Positions 7,890 to 16,386 of a stretch of 64,000 nt of DNA are shown here, one piece after another. The DNA lies in NCBI RefSeq assembly GCF_001436415.1, contig NZ_AYZB01000005.1, positions 62,001 through 126,000 of the forward strand. The letters run 5' to 3'. The stretch's first letter is position 1. Each line of letters starts with the position of its first letter. The notes beneath the pieces are model-generated. The model ran no database searches. It had not been told where the DNA came from and worked only from the letters and a program-made list of their open reading frames with translations. Source of the DNA: Latilactobacillus graminis DSM 20719 (GTDB lineage Bacteria > Bacillota > Bacilli > Lactobacillales > Lactobacillaceae). Made by a program: the position numbers and the translations under genes.

Positions 7890-8843
7890 ATGACATCCAT
7901 CGTATTTATGGGGACTCCCCAATTTTCAGTACCGATTTTAGAAGCCCTTGTGGCAAACGATTATCAAGTCCTAGCCGTTGTGACCCAACCAGACCGGAAA
8001 GTTGGGCGCAAGCAAGTCTTACAACAAACGCCGGTTAAAGAAGCGGCTGTTCGACTAAATTTACCTGCTTTTCAACCTGAAAAACTTAGTGGCAGTCAAG
8101 CGTTAGCTGATCTAATTGCCTTGCAACCAGATTTAATTGTGACGGCAGCATACGGTCAGTTCTTGCCAACGAAGTTATTAGAAGCCGCTAAGATTGCAGC
8201 CATCAATGTGCATGGATCACTCTTGCCAAAATATCGCGGTGGCGCACCCATTCAATATGCTGTGTTAAACGGCGATTCAGAAATTGGGATTACCATCATG
8301 CATATGGCTAAAAAAATGGACGCTGGTGATATGATTGAACAAGCTAGCATTCCCATCGAAGCTTCAGACGACACCGGGACTTTATTTGATAAGTTAAGTT
8401 ATGTCGGTCGTGATTTATTACTGAAGACCTTACCAAGGATTATCAATCAAACCGCCCCACGAATCCCACAAGATGAAGCGCAAGTAACATTTGCTTATAA
8501 CATTACTAAGGAACAGGAACGATTAGATATTAATCAACCGGCAATCCAACTAGTCAACCAGATTCGTGCATTGCGGCCGCAACCAGGCGCTTGGTTACCA
8601 ATTAATGGTCAACGGACGAAATTATGGCAAGCAACCGTTGCTGAAACAACGACCAATCAACCTGCTGGCGTTATCGTCGCGATTAACAAAAAAGATTTCG
8701 AATTAGCAGCCGGTAACGGAACTGTTTTGAAAATTACCGAGATTCAACCAGCTGGTAAGGCCAAAATGCCGGTTCAATCTTTCCTAAACGGGGTTGGCAA
8801 ACAACTCACTGTCGGACAACAAGTGGTGGTGCAGGATGCCTAA
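7890..8843 (+). CDS. fmt: Methionyl-tRNA formyltransferase
   Basis: The 317-residue enzyme formylates initiator Met-tRNA using 10-formyl-THF. Catalytic Asn106, His108 and Asp144 are all present (INVHGSLLPKYRGGAPIQ and KKMDAGD). The C-terminal tRNA-binding domain is intact. It follows priA by 18 bases, and its end overlaps the start of rsmB by 8 bases, indicating translational coupling. Confidence 0.96.
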   Translation: MTSIVFMGTPQFSVPILEALVANDYQVLAVVTQPDRKVGRKQVLQQTPVKEAAVRLNLPAFQPEKLSGSQALADLIALQPDLIVTAAYGQFLPTKLLEAAKIAAINVHGSLLPKYRGGAPIQYAVLNGDSEIGITIMHMAKKMDAGDMIEQASIPIEASDDTGTLFDKLSYVGRDLLLKTLPRIINQTAPRIPQDEAQVTFAYNITKEQERLDINQPAIQLVNQIRALRPQPGAWLPINGQRTKLWQATVAETTTNQPAGVIVAINKKDFELAAGNGTVLKITEIQPAGKAKMPVQSFLNGVGKQLTVGQQVVVQDA

Positions 8844-10179
8844 AAAGACCCCGCGCTACTTAGCTGTTGAAATTTTAACGGCGGTGGCTAAACAAAATAG
8901 TTATTCAAACCTAGCACTCGACCAAGTAATTAAACAAAACCATCTGAATTCCCAAGACGCTAGCTTTTTAACGCAGCTCGTGTATGGTGTCATTCAACAC
9001 GAAATGACGCTCGATTATTATCTAGCACCCTTTATTCAAAAACCAGCTAAATTGACGACGTGGGTACGCCAAGTTTTACGGACAGCAGTTTTTCAACAGG
9101 TTTATTTGGATCGCGTCCCTGAACATGCGATTTTTTATGAAGCAACTGAGATTGCCAAACAGATGGGCCATGCTGGAACGGCTAAATTAGTGACGGCGAT
9201 TTTACGGAACCAACAACGGACCGGGTTACCTGATTTAGCGGCAATTGCCGATCCGATTGAACGGTTAAGTGTGGCCTACAGTATGCCGCAGTGGTTAGTA
9301 GCAAAGTGCCATCAAGAATTAGGTCCATCAAAATTGGAGCACCTATTGGCAACGATTAACCAACCTGCCAACGCAGCCATTCGGGTGAATACGCGCATCA
9401 ATTCAGTGGCGGCGGTCTTAGCAGATTTGCAAGCGGCCGGCTTAACCATTGAGCCCAGTGCAATTGCCGCAGCGGGATTAGTTGCTCGAGGCGGCCACTT
9501 AGCTAGTGGCGATTTATTTGAACAAGGAGCTTACACCGTTCAAGACGAAAGTTCGATGTTAGTTGCGCCCAGTCTGCAACTACAACCAAGTGATCGGGTC
9601 TTGGATGCTTGTGCCGCTCCTGGTGGCAAAACAACGCATATGGCGACCTATTTGGATGCCAGTCAAGGGGGGAAAATAACGGCCTTAGACATTCATGAAC
9701 ATAAAGTTCGTTTGATTGAACAAAATGCGAAACGCTTACATGTTGAAGACGTCATTGATGCGCGAGCGCTCGATGCTCGTAAAGTCAGCGAACAATTTGA
9801 ACCTGAAACATTTGATAAGATTTTAGTTGACGCACCATGCTCTGGTTTAGGTCTAATGCGGCGTAAGCCAGAAATTAAATATGGTCGGCAAGCGGCTGAC
9901 TTATTGAACTTGCAAAAAATCCAATTAGCGATTTTAGATGCCATTGCCCCAACCTTAAAAGTGGGCGGTCAATTAACTTATAGTACCTGTACGATTGTTC
10001 CAGAAGAAAATCAGCAAGTCGTTGCAACGTTTGTGGCTAATCATCCAGAATTTGAAATCGTACCAGTGGCACTCGATAAACCATTACCAGCCAATCAAGC
10101 GACCCCGTTTGTCCAAATCTACCCCGATGATTATCAAACAGACGGCTTCTTCATCGCTTGTTTAACACGACGGGCTTAA
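8836..10179 (+). CDS. rsmB: 16S rRNA (cytosine-967-C5)-methyltransferase
   Basis: The 447-residue protein has an N-terminal NusB-like RNA-binding domain (about 1-130) and a C-terminal RsmB/Nop methyltransferase domain. SAM motif I LDACAAPGGKTTHMA starts at about residue 256, motif IV DAPCSGLGLMRRKPEIK at about 332, and motif VI YSTCTIVPEEN at about 382; both catalytic cysteines are present. A 461-codon frame opens at 8794, but ATG 8836 (MPKKTPRYLAV) is the better start, preceded by GTGGTGGTGCAGG inside fmt. Confidence 0.94.
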   Translation: MPKKTPRYLAVEILTAVAKQNSYSNLALDQVIKQNHLNSQDASFLTQLVYGVIQHEMTLDYYLAPFIQKPAKLTTWVRQVLRTAVFQQVYLDRVPEHAIFYEATEIAKQMGHAGTAKLVTAILRNQQRTGLPDLAAIADPIERLSVAYSMPQWLVAKCHQELGPSKLEHLLATINQPANAAIRVNTRINSVAAVLADLQAAGLTIEPSAIAAAGLVARGGHLASGDLFEQGAYTVQDESSMLVAPSLQLQPSDRVLDACAAPGGKTTHMATYLDASQGGKITALDIHEHKVRLIEQNAKRLHVEDVIDARALDARKVSEQFEPETFDKILVDAPCSGLGLMRRKPEIKYGRQAADLLNLQKIQLAILDAIAPTLKVGGQLTYSTCTIVPEENQQVVATFVANHPEFEIVPVALDKPLPANQATPFVQIYPDDYQTDGFFIACLTRRA

Positions 10180-10203
10180 ATTTATTAATTGAGGTGAATC
10201 TTT

Positions 10204-10950
10204 ATGGAAGTTGCTTTTCAAACCGATGTCGGTCAACAACGTCAAAATAATCAGGACTATGTTGGCTTTTATACCAATAAAAACGGTGCACAGTTTGCGA
10301 TTGTTGCTGATGGGATGGGCGGTCATTTAGGTGGCGATGTTGCTTCAGAAATGGCGGTTTCCCATATTGGATACGAGTTCGAACAAACCGATGATACCGA
10401 CATTGAAGCCATGGTTAAATGGTTAATTTTCGAATTGCAAAAAGAAAACAAACATATTTTAGCAAAGGCAAATCAATATGACGATCTGTTTGGGATGGGG
10501 ACCACCCTCGTCGCAGTATTGATTTCAGGTGCCAATTACTTAGTTGCAAATATCGGTGATAGCCGGGTATATCGCTTCCGGAATAACGAACTCCGCCAAT
10601 TAACGGAGGACCATTCATTAGTGAACGAATTGGTGAAACAAGGTGAATTAACCGAAGAAGCAGCAAAGCATCACCCACAGAAAAATATCATTACTCGTAC
10701 TTTGGGTGTTTCGCAAGATGTAGATGCTGATGTGACAATATATAAATTTGAAGCAGATGACTACCTGTTGCTGTGTACCGATGGATTGACTAATATGGTT
10801 GATGATGAGCAACTAAAGGCCACACTAATGGCACCGACATCATTATCAGAAAAATGTGAGTCATTGATTCAACAGGCAAATGATGCCGGCGGCTTGGATA
10901 ATATTACAGCGTTAATCTTACATCAAAATGATGGGGAGGGTGCGCGATGA
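10204..10950 (+). CDS. stp: PP2C-type protein phosphatase (Stp/PrpC)
   Basis: The 248-residue metal-dependent Ser/Thr phosphatase reverses PrkC phosphorylation. Motifs: DVGQQRQNNQD (8-18), VADGMGGHLGGD (34-45, metal-binding Asp36), GDSRVYR (about 119) and CTDGLTNMVDD (about 192), with GGLDNIT near the C-terminus. No membrane segment is present, so it is cytosolic. The stop overlaps the kinase start by 4 bases, the standard phosphatase-kinase pair. RBS is GAGGTGAATCTTT. Confidence 0.95.
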   Translation: MEVAFQTDVGQQRQNNQDYVGFYTNKNGAQFAIVADGMGGHLGGDVASEMAVSHIGYEFEQTDDTDIEAMVKWLIFELQKENKHILAKANQYDDLFGMGTTLVAVLISGANYLVANIGDSRVYRFRNNELRQLTEDHSLVNELVKQGELTEEAAKHHPQKNIITRTLGVSQDVDADVTIYKFEADDYLLLCTDGLTNMVDDEQLKATLMAPTSLSEKCESLIQQANDAGGLDNITALILHQNDGEGAR

Positions 10951-12968
10951 TGGAAACCGGTTATGCGGTTAATGGCCGCTACCAGATTATTCGGCCAATC
11001 GGGGAAGGTGGCATGGCTAATGTGTACCTAGCCCAAGATCTAATCTTGGACCGTCAAGTGGCAGTCAAGGTTCTCCGCCTTGATTTGCGAAATGATCCGA
11101 ATACAGTACGACGCTTTAAACGTGAAGCTCTGGCTACGACTGAATTAAATCATCCTAATATCGTTAGTATCTATGATGTTGGTGAAGAAAATGGCATGCA
11201 ATATATTGTGATGGAGTATGTAAGCGGGACTGATTTAAAGAAGTACATCGTGGAGCACTTTCCTATTCCATATCAACGAGTAATTGATATTATGACGCAA
11301 ATTTTATCGGCGGTTGAAAATGCGCACGCGCACAGTATAATTCACCGTGATTTGAAACCGCAAAATATTTTGGTCGATGAGGCCGGTAATATCAAAATTA
11401 GCGATTTCGGGATTGCCATTGCACTAAGTGAGACAGCAATGACACAAACTAATACATTACTTGGTTCGGTACATTATTTATCACCAGAACAAGCACGGGG
11501 TTCAATGGCGACAAGACGTTCTGATATTTATTCGCTTGGCATTATCTTATATGAAATGTTAACTGGCATGGTACCGTTTGAAGGTGAGTCGGCGGTCTCA
11601 ATTGCGATTAAGCATTTTCAAGATGCTGTGCCACCTGTTCGGGATTATGATCCGCGGATTCCACAAGCATTGGAAAACGTTGTGCTAAAAGCAACTGCCA
11701 AAGATCCTGACGAACGTTACAGCGATGTGGGACAAATGGTTATTGATTTGAGTACTTCCTTATCTGCAAGCCGGGCACATGAGCCTAAATTTGTACCGTT
11801 ACAAGGTGATATGGGCGAGACCAAGGTGATTCCAGCACTTGATCCAGAAGGTGTTACACAGCAGAGCAATGCTTCCGAAGCTCAATTAAATGATTTGGAT
11901 CAGCCAACTGCAGTTCAAAAAAACAAGCATCTAAGTAAAAAAACGAAACGAAAATGGTGGCTATTCGGGATTGGCATCGTAGTTTTAGTGCTCTTTAGTA
12001 TTTTTGTGGCTTATGCAATGCAAGGCAGTGAAGTTACTGTTCCTGATGTGACCGATATGACACAGGAAAATGCTGTATCAGCGTTAGCAGCTGAAAAATT
12101 AAAAGTCGGTCAGATTCGTAAAACGACGAGTAATAAATATAGCAAAGGCCATGTGATTCTATCAACACCTGATAAGGGGATGCACGTGAAGTCGGGGAGT
12201 ACAGTTGATTTAACGGTAAGCACTGGTCGGAAAAAATATCAAATCAAAGATTATACTGATAAAGTTTTTACGGATATTAATAAAATGTTGAGCAAAAAAG
12301 GTTTAACGGTCGTTCGCAGATATCAAAGTTCGCGAAGTGTTGAACCGGGGGTAATTTTGAGCCAAAATATTGCTGCCGGTAAAAAAGTTGTACCAAGTAA
12401 AACAACGATTATTCTAACTGTCAGCAGTGGAAAACCAAATATCACGCTTGAAAATTTAAGTAACTATACAAAACAGGCCGTGCAAGAATATGTCGCCAAT
12501 GTTGGCTTAACTGCTTCATTTTCGGAAGATTATTCAAATACCGTTGATGAAGGTTTAGTAATTAGTCAATCACCAGGCAGTGGAGCTGCTGTGCAAGAAG
12601 GAACCAATGTGAATATTGTGCTATCTAAGGGAAGAAAGGCGCCCGCAACGAAGCACTTTACAAAATCTATTTCGATTCCGTTTGATGACACACTGACTGA
12701 CGCAGAAAGTAGTTTAACTACCTCAAGTGAATCAAGTGACGGCAGCACTAGTGAAAGTTCAAGTAGCATAGCGACGGCGACCACCAATAAGATTACGATT
12801 TACTTGGAAGATAGTACGCATTCATTGTCAAATGTTTTTAGAGAAATGACAATCACGGCAGATACAACGATCGATTTACCCTTTACGGTTAAAGCGGACC
12901 AAGCTGGTCGTTATCGGATTTTAAGGAATGGTCAAGAGATTCTATCAGATGATTACGTAACAAATTAA
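10947..12968 (+). CDS. prkC: PASTA-domain Ser/Thr protein kinase PrkC/PknB
   Basis: The 673-residue membrane kinase senses muropeptides/lipid II and controls wall growth. The kinase domain has the Gly loop GEGGMANVYL (19-28), Lys41, HRDLKPQN (133-140) and DFG (153-155). A basic KKTKRKWW segment leads to one membrane helix (about 336-357). Three extracellular PASTA repeats follow (about 363-568), then a Ser/Thr-rich linker (about 585-612) and a C-terminal beta-rich tail of about 60 residues that is not PASTA. ATGs at 10947 and 10950 are both possible; GGGGAGG (10933-10939) precedes them. Confidence 0.95.
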   Translation: MMETGYAVNGRYQIIRPIGEGGMANVYLAQDLILDRQVAVKVLRLDLRNDPNTVRRFKREALATTELNHPNIVSIYDVGEENGMQYIVMEYVSGTDLKKYIVEHFPIPYQRVIDIMTQILSAVENAHAHSIIHRDLKPQNILVDEAGNIKISDFGIAIALSETAMTQTNTLLGSVHYLSPEQARGSMATRRSDIYSLGIILYEMLTGMVPFEGESAVSIAIKHFQDAVPPVRDYDPRIPQALENVVLKATAKDPDERYSDVGQMVIDLSTSLSASRAHEPKFVPLQGDMGETKVIPALDPEGVTQQSNASEAQLNDLDQPTAVQKNKHLSKKTKRKWWLFGIGIVVLVLFSIFVAYAMQGSEVTVPDVTDMTQENAVSALAAEKLKVGQIRKTTSNKYSKGHVILSTPDKGMHVKSGSTVDLTVSTGRKKYQIKDYTDKVFTDINKMLSKKGLTVVRRYQSSRSVEPGVILSQNIAAGKKVVPSKTTIILTVSSGKPNITLENLSNYTKQAVQEYVANVGLTASFSEDYSNTVDEGLVISQSPGSGAAVQEGTNVNIVLSKGRKAPATKHFTKSISIPFDDTLTDAESSLTTSSESSDGSTSESSSSIATATTNKITIYLEDSTHSLSNVFREMTITADTTIDLPFTVKADQAGRYRILRNGQEILSDDYVTN

Positions 12969-12983
12969 TTGGGAGGTGACCTA

Positions 12984-13883
12984 TTGCAGACAGGCCAGAT
13001 TATTCGTGCCCTCAGTGGGTTTTATGATGTAAAAAGTGAAAATAAGATTTATCGTACTCGAGCGCGTGGTAACTTTCGCAAGCGAAAAATCACACCACTT
13101 GTCGGTGACTTTGTCGAATTTGAGAGTGAAAGCGAAACGGAAAGTGGTTATATTCTCGCCATTTTAGCGCGGAAAAATGAAATGATTCGACCCCCTGTGG
13201 CGAATATCGATAATGCAGTCGTCATTGTTTCGGCAGTTGAACCGGCGTTTTCGTTGAATTTATTGGATCGCTTCTTGATTTACATTGAATCGTTGCATAT
13301 GCAAGGGTTGGTGTACTTAACCAAAACGGATATGATCAGTGATCAACAATATCAAAAAATTAGCGATTATTTAGCTTATTACGCTAAGATTGGCTATTCC
13401 ATTTTTGCACCGAGAAAGGCTTTTACGCCAGAGATTATTGCGGCGATTGAAGCGACTTTCCCTAATAAAACAACTGTTTTTACTGGACAAACTGGTGCAG
13501 GTAAGTCAACATTGCTAAATCATATTGATCCTAAACTAAATTTGGCGACCGCTGCGATTTCGCAGAGTTTGAACCGTGGTAAACATACTACGCGGCATAT
13601 TGAATTGATTCCATTAAATGATGGGTTAGTCGGTGATACACCGGGCTTTTCATCGCTTGGCTTGTTAAATGTTACAATTGAAACCTTAGTCGATCGCTTC
13701 CCTGAGTTTAGAGAAATCGGACAAGGATGCAAGTTTAGGACGTGCCAACACGTAATGGAACCTCAATGTGCTGTTAAAGAAGCTGTCGACAATGGTGAGA
13801 TTATGCAAAGTCGATACACAAATTATTTACAATTTAGAGCTGAATTAAAAGATACAAGACCAGTTTATAAGAAGTCAAAATAA
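12984..13883 (+). CDS. rsgA: Ribosome small-subunit-dependent GTPase A
   Basis: The 299-residue circularly permuted GTPase checks late 30S assembly. Order: OB-fold (1-65), G4 YLTKTDM (about 109), G1 GQTGAGKST (about 170), G3 DTPGF (about 218), then the zinc motif C-x4-C-x-H-x5-C (CKFRTCQHVMEPQC). The TTG at 12984 is chosen because GGGAGGTGA (12971-12979) lies just upstream; an earlier in-frame TTG at 12969 overlaps that site. It sits directly after prkC, as in other Firmicutes. Confidence 0.95.
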   Translation: MQTGQIIRALSGFYDVKSENKIYRTRARGNFRKRKITPLVGDFVEFESESETESGYILAILARKNEMIRPPVANIDNAVVIVSAVEPAFSLNLLDRFLIYIESLHMQGLVYLTKTDMISDQQYQKISDYLAYYAKIGYSIFAPRKAFTPEIIAAIEATFPNKTTVFTGQTGAGKSTLLNHIDPKLNLATAAISQSLNRGKHTTRHIELIPLNDGLVGDTPGFSSLGLLNVTIETLVDRFPEFREIGQGCKFRTCQHVMEPQCAVKEAVDNGEIMQSRYTNYLQFRAELKDTRPVYKKSK

Positions 13884-13905
13884 AAACGTGATTGGAGTTT
13901 TGATA

Positions 13906-14568
13906 ATGAAACAAATTGCCCCTTCAATTTTAAGTGCGGATTTTATGAACTTACAAAGAGATATTCAAAATTTAGAACATGCAGGCGCAGATTTATTACA
14001 CGTTGATATTATGGATGGGATGTTTGTACCTAATTTATCGTTTGGGCCGCAAGTAGTCGCTGGTTTACGTCCTTTGACACAATTGGGACTAGATATACAT
14101 TTGATGGTTGAACAACCAGAGCGTTACATTGCACAATTTGCTGAAGCAGGCGCGGATTTAATCATGATTCATGCTGAAGCAACGCAACATCTTTATCGTG
14201 GTCTACAGATGATTAAAGATGCCGGTGTTAAAGCTGGCGTGGTTATCAATCCAGGTACGCCGGTTAGTGCGATTGAACCGGTCTTATCATTGGTTGATCA
14301 AGTCTTGGTAATGACGGTCAATCCAGGCTTTGGGGGGCAAACATTTATTCCAGCGATGTTGACAAAGGTCACTGAGTTAGCGATTTATCGGCAACAGCAC
14401 GCTGAGATAACTTATACGATTGAAGTCGATGGTGGGGTCAATGACCAAACTATCGGTGCGTGTGCTAAAGCGGGGGCGGATATTTTTGTCGCCGGTTCGT
14501 ATACGTTTGCGGGTGATTTGGCAACGCGGATTGCGACTTTGAAGCAGGCTGCTCATGACGCGGGTTAA
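13906..14568 (+). CDS. rpe: Ribulose-phosphate 3-epimerase
   Basis: The 220-residue TIM-barrel enzyme interconverts ribulose-5-P and xylulose-5-P. Signatures are APSILSADF (5-13), LLHVDIMDGMFVPN (30-43, metal/catalytic His32, Asp34), VNPGFGGQTFI and VDGGV. ATG 13906 is preferred over the in-frame GTG at 13888, since TTGGAG (13892-13897) is its RBS. It overlaps thiN by 14 bases. The rsgA-rpe-thiN order is typical. Confidence 0.96.
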   Translation: MKQIAPSILSADFMNLQRDIQNLEHAGADLLHVDIMDGMFVPNLSFGPQVVAGLRPLTQLGLDIHLMVEQPERYIAQFAEAGADLIMIHAEATQHLYRGLQMIKDAGVKAGVVINPGTPVSAIEPVLSLVDQVLVMTVNPGFGGQTFIPAMLTKVTELAIYRQQHAEITYTIEVDGGVNDQTIGACAKAGADIFVAGSYTFAGDLATRIATLKQAAHDAG

Positions 14569-15205
14569 TTTGCTAGTGGGTGGTCCTGTTAGCGAATGGG
14601 CCCCCGAATTAGCACATCCAGAAACAATTGATGGGCAATGGGTGACCGCCGACCGTGGGACATGGCGTTTATTACAAAAGAACATCATCCCGGTTGTAGC
14701 AGTTGGTGATTTTGATTCATTATCAACAAGTGAACGCGAAATTGTCCAATCAATGGTGAAAGATATTCGTTCCGTACAAGCCGAAAAAGATGATACAGAT
14801 ACGCAACTGGCATTAACAATTGCACTTACTGAGTTGCAGGCAGATCAGGTCGTAATTTATGGTGCGACAGGTGGCCGGGTAGACCATTTTCTTGCCAATT
14901 TATTTATTCCGCTGGAGGAGCGGTTTAAACCGTTTTTAGCACGTTTGGAGATGCGTGATCGCCAAAATACGATTCGTTTTTACGGACCCGGGGACTACCA
15001 ACTTCAAAAAGAAGATGATAAAACCTATCTAGCTTTTGTACCATTGGTCCCAACAACTGGATTGAATTTAATTGATGAAAGATATCGTCTAGTAAATTAT
15101 CAAACGCAGGTTCCAATTTCATGGGCTAGCAATGAGTTTATTGGGTCAACTGGTCGGTTTAGCTTTAAAACCGGGATAGTCGCTGTGATTCAAAGCAAGG
15201 ACTAA
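14555..15205 (+). CDS. thiN: Thiamine pyrophosphokinase
   Basis: The 216-residue enzyme transfers pyrophosphate from ATP to thiamine, giving TPP, the cofactor of phosphoketolase and pyruvate enzymes. Visible motifs: VGDFDSLS (about 50), EKDDTDTQLAL (about 76) and YGATGGRVDHFLANL (about 103). It is last in the operon and is followed by a strong terminator. Confidence 0.93.
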   Translation: MTRVNLLVGGPVSEWAPELAHPETIDGQWVTADRGTWRLLQKNIIPVVAVGDFDSLSTSEREIVQSMVKDIRSVQAEKDDTDTQLALTIALTELQADQVVIYGATGGRVDHFLANLFIPLEERFKPFLARLEMRDRQNTIRFYGPGDYQLQKEDDKTYLAFVPLVPTTGLNLIDERYRLVNYQTQVPISWASNEFIGSTGRFSFKTGIVAVIQSKD

Positions 15206-15219
15206 AAAATAAACTTAGA

Positions 15220-15263
15220 ACCCCAATTATTAAAGTAAAAACTTTAATAATTGGGGTCTTTTT
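15220..15263 (+). terminator. Terminator after thiN
   Basis: A perfect 17-bp stem (15220-15236 and 15241-15257) with an AAAA loop is followed by CTTTTT. Confidence 0.92.
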
Positions 15264-15434
15264 ATGACTAAAATTTCTAAAAGGACAAAATTAAAAGCAT
15301 TCCTTGGGTATGAATAAGGAATGCTTAGTCTTAGTAGAAATCAAATCAGCAAAAAATGCTGTATAAATCGAGAAAAATTTAAATTGATGTGTGTAGCATA
15401 TAAGTCATTTAATCCTGACGGATTATTTTTTTGT
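15264..15434. other. Non-coding stretch with two small hairpins
   Basis: No supported gene. A 10-bp stem (AGCATTCCTT with AAGGAATGCT, 15296-15325) and a small CAGCA/TGCTG hairpin (about 15347-15361) are visible; neither has a T-tract. A 17-codon ATG frame at 15264 has no RBS. Confidence 0.4.
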
Positions 15435-15461
15435 AAAAAAAAAGACCGTCAATTGACAGCC
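15435..15461 (-). terminator. Terminator after rpmB
   Basis: On the minus strand a 7-bp stem (GGCTGTC with GACGGTC, two wobbles, AATT loop) is followed by nine Ts. Confidence 0.8.
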
Positions 15462-15470
15462 CCTTAAAAA

Positions 15471-15656
15471 TTATACACGAGTTACTTTGCCTGATTTCAA
15501 AGCACGGGCAGAAACCCAAACACGTTTAGGTTTGCCATCAACTAAGATACGCACTTTTTGTAAATTTGGCTTCCAAGAACGACGCGATGCGTTCAAAGCG
15601 TGTGAACGCTTGTTGCCAAATGATGTTTTACGGCCGGTAATAACGTCTTTTGCCAT
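15471..15656 (-). CDS. rpmB: 50S ribosomal protein L28
   Basis: The 61-residue protein begins [20 protein letters not shown] and ends in [23 protein letters not shown], the bL28 signature; no zinc cysteines are present. GGAGG at 15665-15669 on the minus strand precedes the ATG. It is divergent from yloU-fakA, the usual neighbourhood in Firmicutes. Its 5' leader is unusually structured. Confidence 0.96.
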
Positions 15657-15663
15657 GGTCTTA

Positions 15664-15767
15664 TTCCTCCTTTAAGTAAAGCCGGTAGAATTAACGAGAA
15701 ACATAAGATGATTCAGTTAGTCTTAATCGTTGCATGCATGCACACCGGCTCATACAATTCACTTAAA
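15664..15767 (-). ncRNA. Candidate structured 5' leader of rpmB
   Basis: Read on the minus strand, two nested long-range pairings close the leader: TTTAAGT (15761-15767) with ACTTAAA (15671-15677), directly abutting the Shine-Dalgarno GGAGG, and AGCCGGT (15744-15750) with ACCGGCT (15680-15686). Inside are an AACGA/TCGTT pair and the self-complementary TGCATGCATGCA. Such an arrangement suggests autoregulation by L28 or another ligand, but this is inference from base complementarity only. Confidence 0.5.
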
Positions 15768-15768
15768 T

Positions 15769-15797
15769 AATTTACCATAATAGTCGAGGGAATGCAA
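15769..15797 (-). promoter_or_regulatory. rpmB promoter
   Basis: On the minus strand TTGCAT (15792-15797) and TAAATT (15769-15774) have a 17-base spacer. The predicted start lies near 15762, so the outermost leader stem may be only partly transcribed. Confidence 0.5.
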
Positions 15798-15819
15798 GAA
15801 CTCTTTCAAGGGAATTTAC

Positions 15820-15848
15820 TTGACAGTCTAAAATAAGTCGTTTAAACT
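15820..15848 (+). promoter_or_regulatory. Upstream promoter for yloU-fakA
   Basis: TTGACA (15820-15825), 17 bases, TAAACT (15843-15848). Confidence 0.6.
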
Positions 15849-15898
15849 CATTAAAGTTCAAAAATAAGCTTTGGTGATAATAATTCACCGCCTGTGGC

Positions 15899-15927
15899 TT
15901 TGCAACTTTGCTCTGCTATGCTAAAAT
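15899..15927 (+). promoter_or_regulatory. Proximal promoter for yloU-fakA
   Basis: TTTGCA (15899-15904), 17 bases, TAAAAT (15922-15927), with an extended -10 TGC just before the hexamer. Confidence 0.6.
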
Positions 15928-15959
15928 AATACTAAGTATGGCACAAGGAGGCTATTTTA

Positions 15960-16322
15960 ATGGCTGTTAAAATTAAAACACAATATGGCGATATTGATAT
16001 TACTAATAACGTGATTGCAACTGTCGTCGGTGGTGCTGCCACAGACATCTACGGCATTGTCGGGATGGCAAGTAAAAATCAAATCCGCGATAATTTGAAC
16101 GATATTTTAAACCGTGAAAACTATAACCGGGGTGTTGTTGTGCGTCAAGAAGACAATGGTGTTGCAATTGATGTGTATATTATTGTCGGTTATGGTATTA
16201 AAATTTCTGAAGTTTGCCGTAACGTACAGAGTAAAGTGAAATATAATCTTGAAACGATGTTGGGTGTCAGTGCGAACTCAGTAAATATTTACGTTCAAGG
16301 TGTACGAGTATTAGAAGACTAA
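15960..16322 (+). CDS. yloU: Asp23/Gls24 family envelope-stress protein YloU
   Basis: The 120-residue protein belongs to the Asp23/Gls24 family (DUF322): residues 2-115 form one domain with GDIDITNNVIATVVGGAATDIYGIVGM (10-36) and YNLETMLGVSANSVNIYVQGVRV (about 95-117). In Staphylococcus the relative Asp23 is membrane-associated and affects wall stress. RBS AAGGAGG. It pairs with fakA, as is usual next to rpmB. The exact function is unknown. Confidence 0.88.
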   Translation: MAVKIKTQYGDIDITNNVIATVVGGAATDIYGIVGMASKNQIRDNLNDILNRENYNRGVVVRQEDNGVAIDVYIIVGYGIKISEVCRNVQSKVKYNLETMLGVSANSVNIYVQGVRVLED

Positions 16323-16333
16323 AACTAATTAGC

Positions 16334-16368
16334 AGAGCTGGCCATTAGGTCCAGTTCTATTTGTTTTC
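16334..16368 (+). terminator. Weak terminator/attenuator between yloU and fakA
   Basis: An 8-bp stem AGAGCTGG/CCAGTTCT with one wobble is followed by ATTTGTTTT. The imperfect T-tract suggests partial read-through. Confidence 0.45.
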
Positions 16369-16386
16369 GTTCAAGGAGGAACATTC

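Noticed and set aside
15264-15317. 17-codon ATG frame after the thiN terminator
   Set aside because: No ribosome-binding site; the upstream bases are the terminator T tract. Too short to support.
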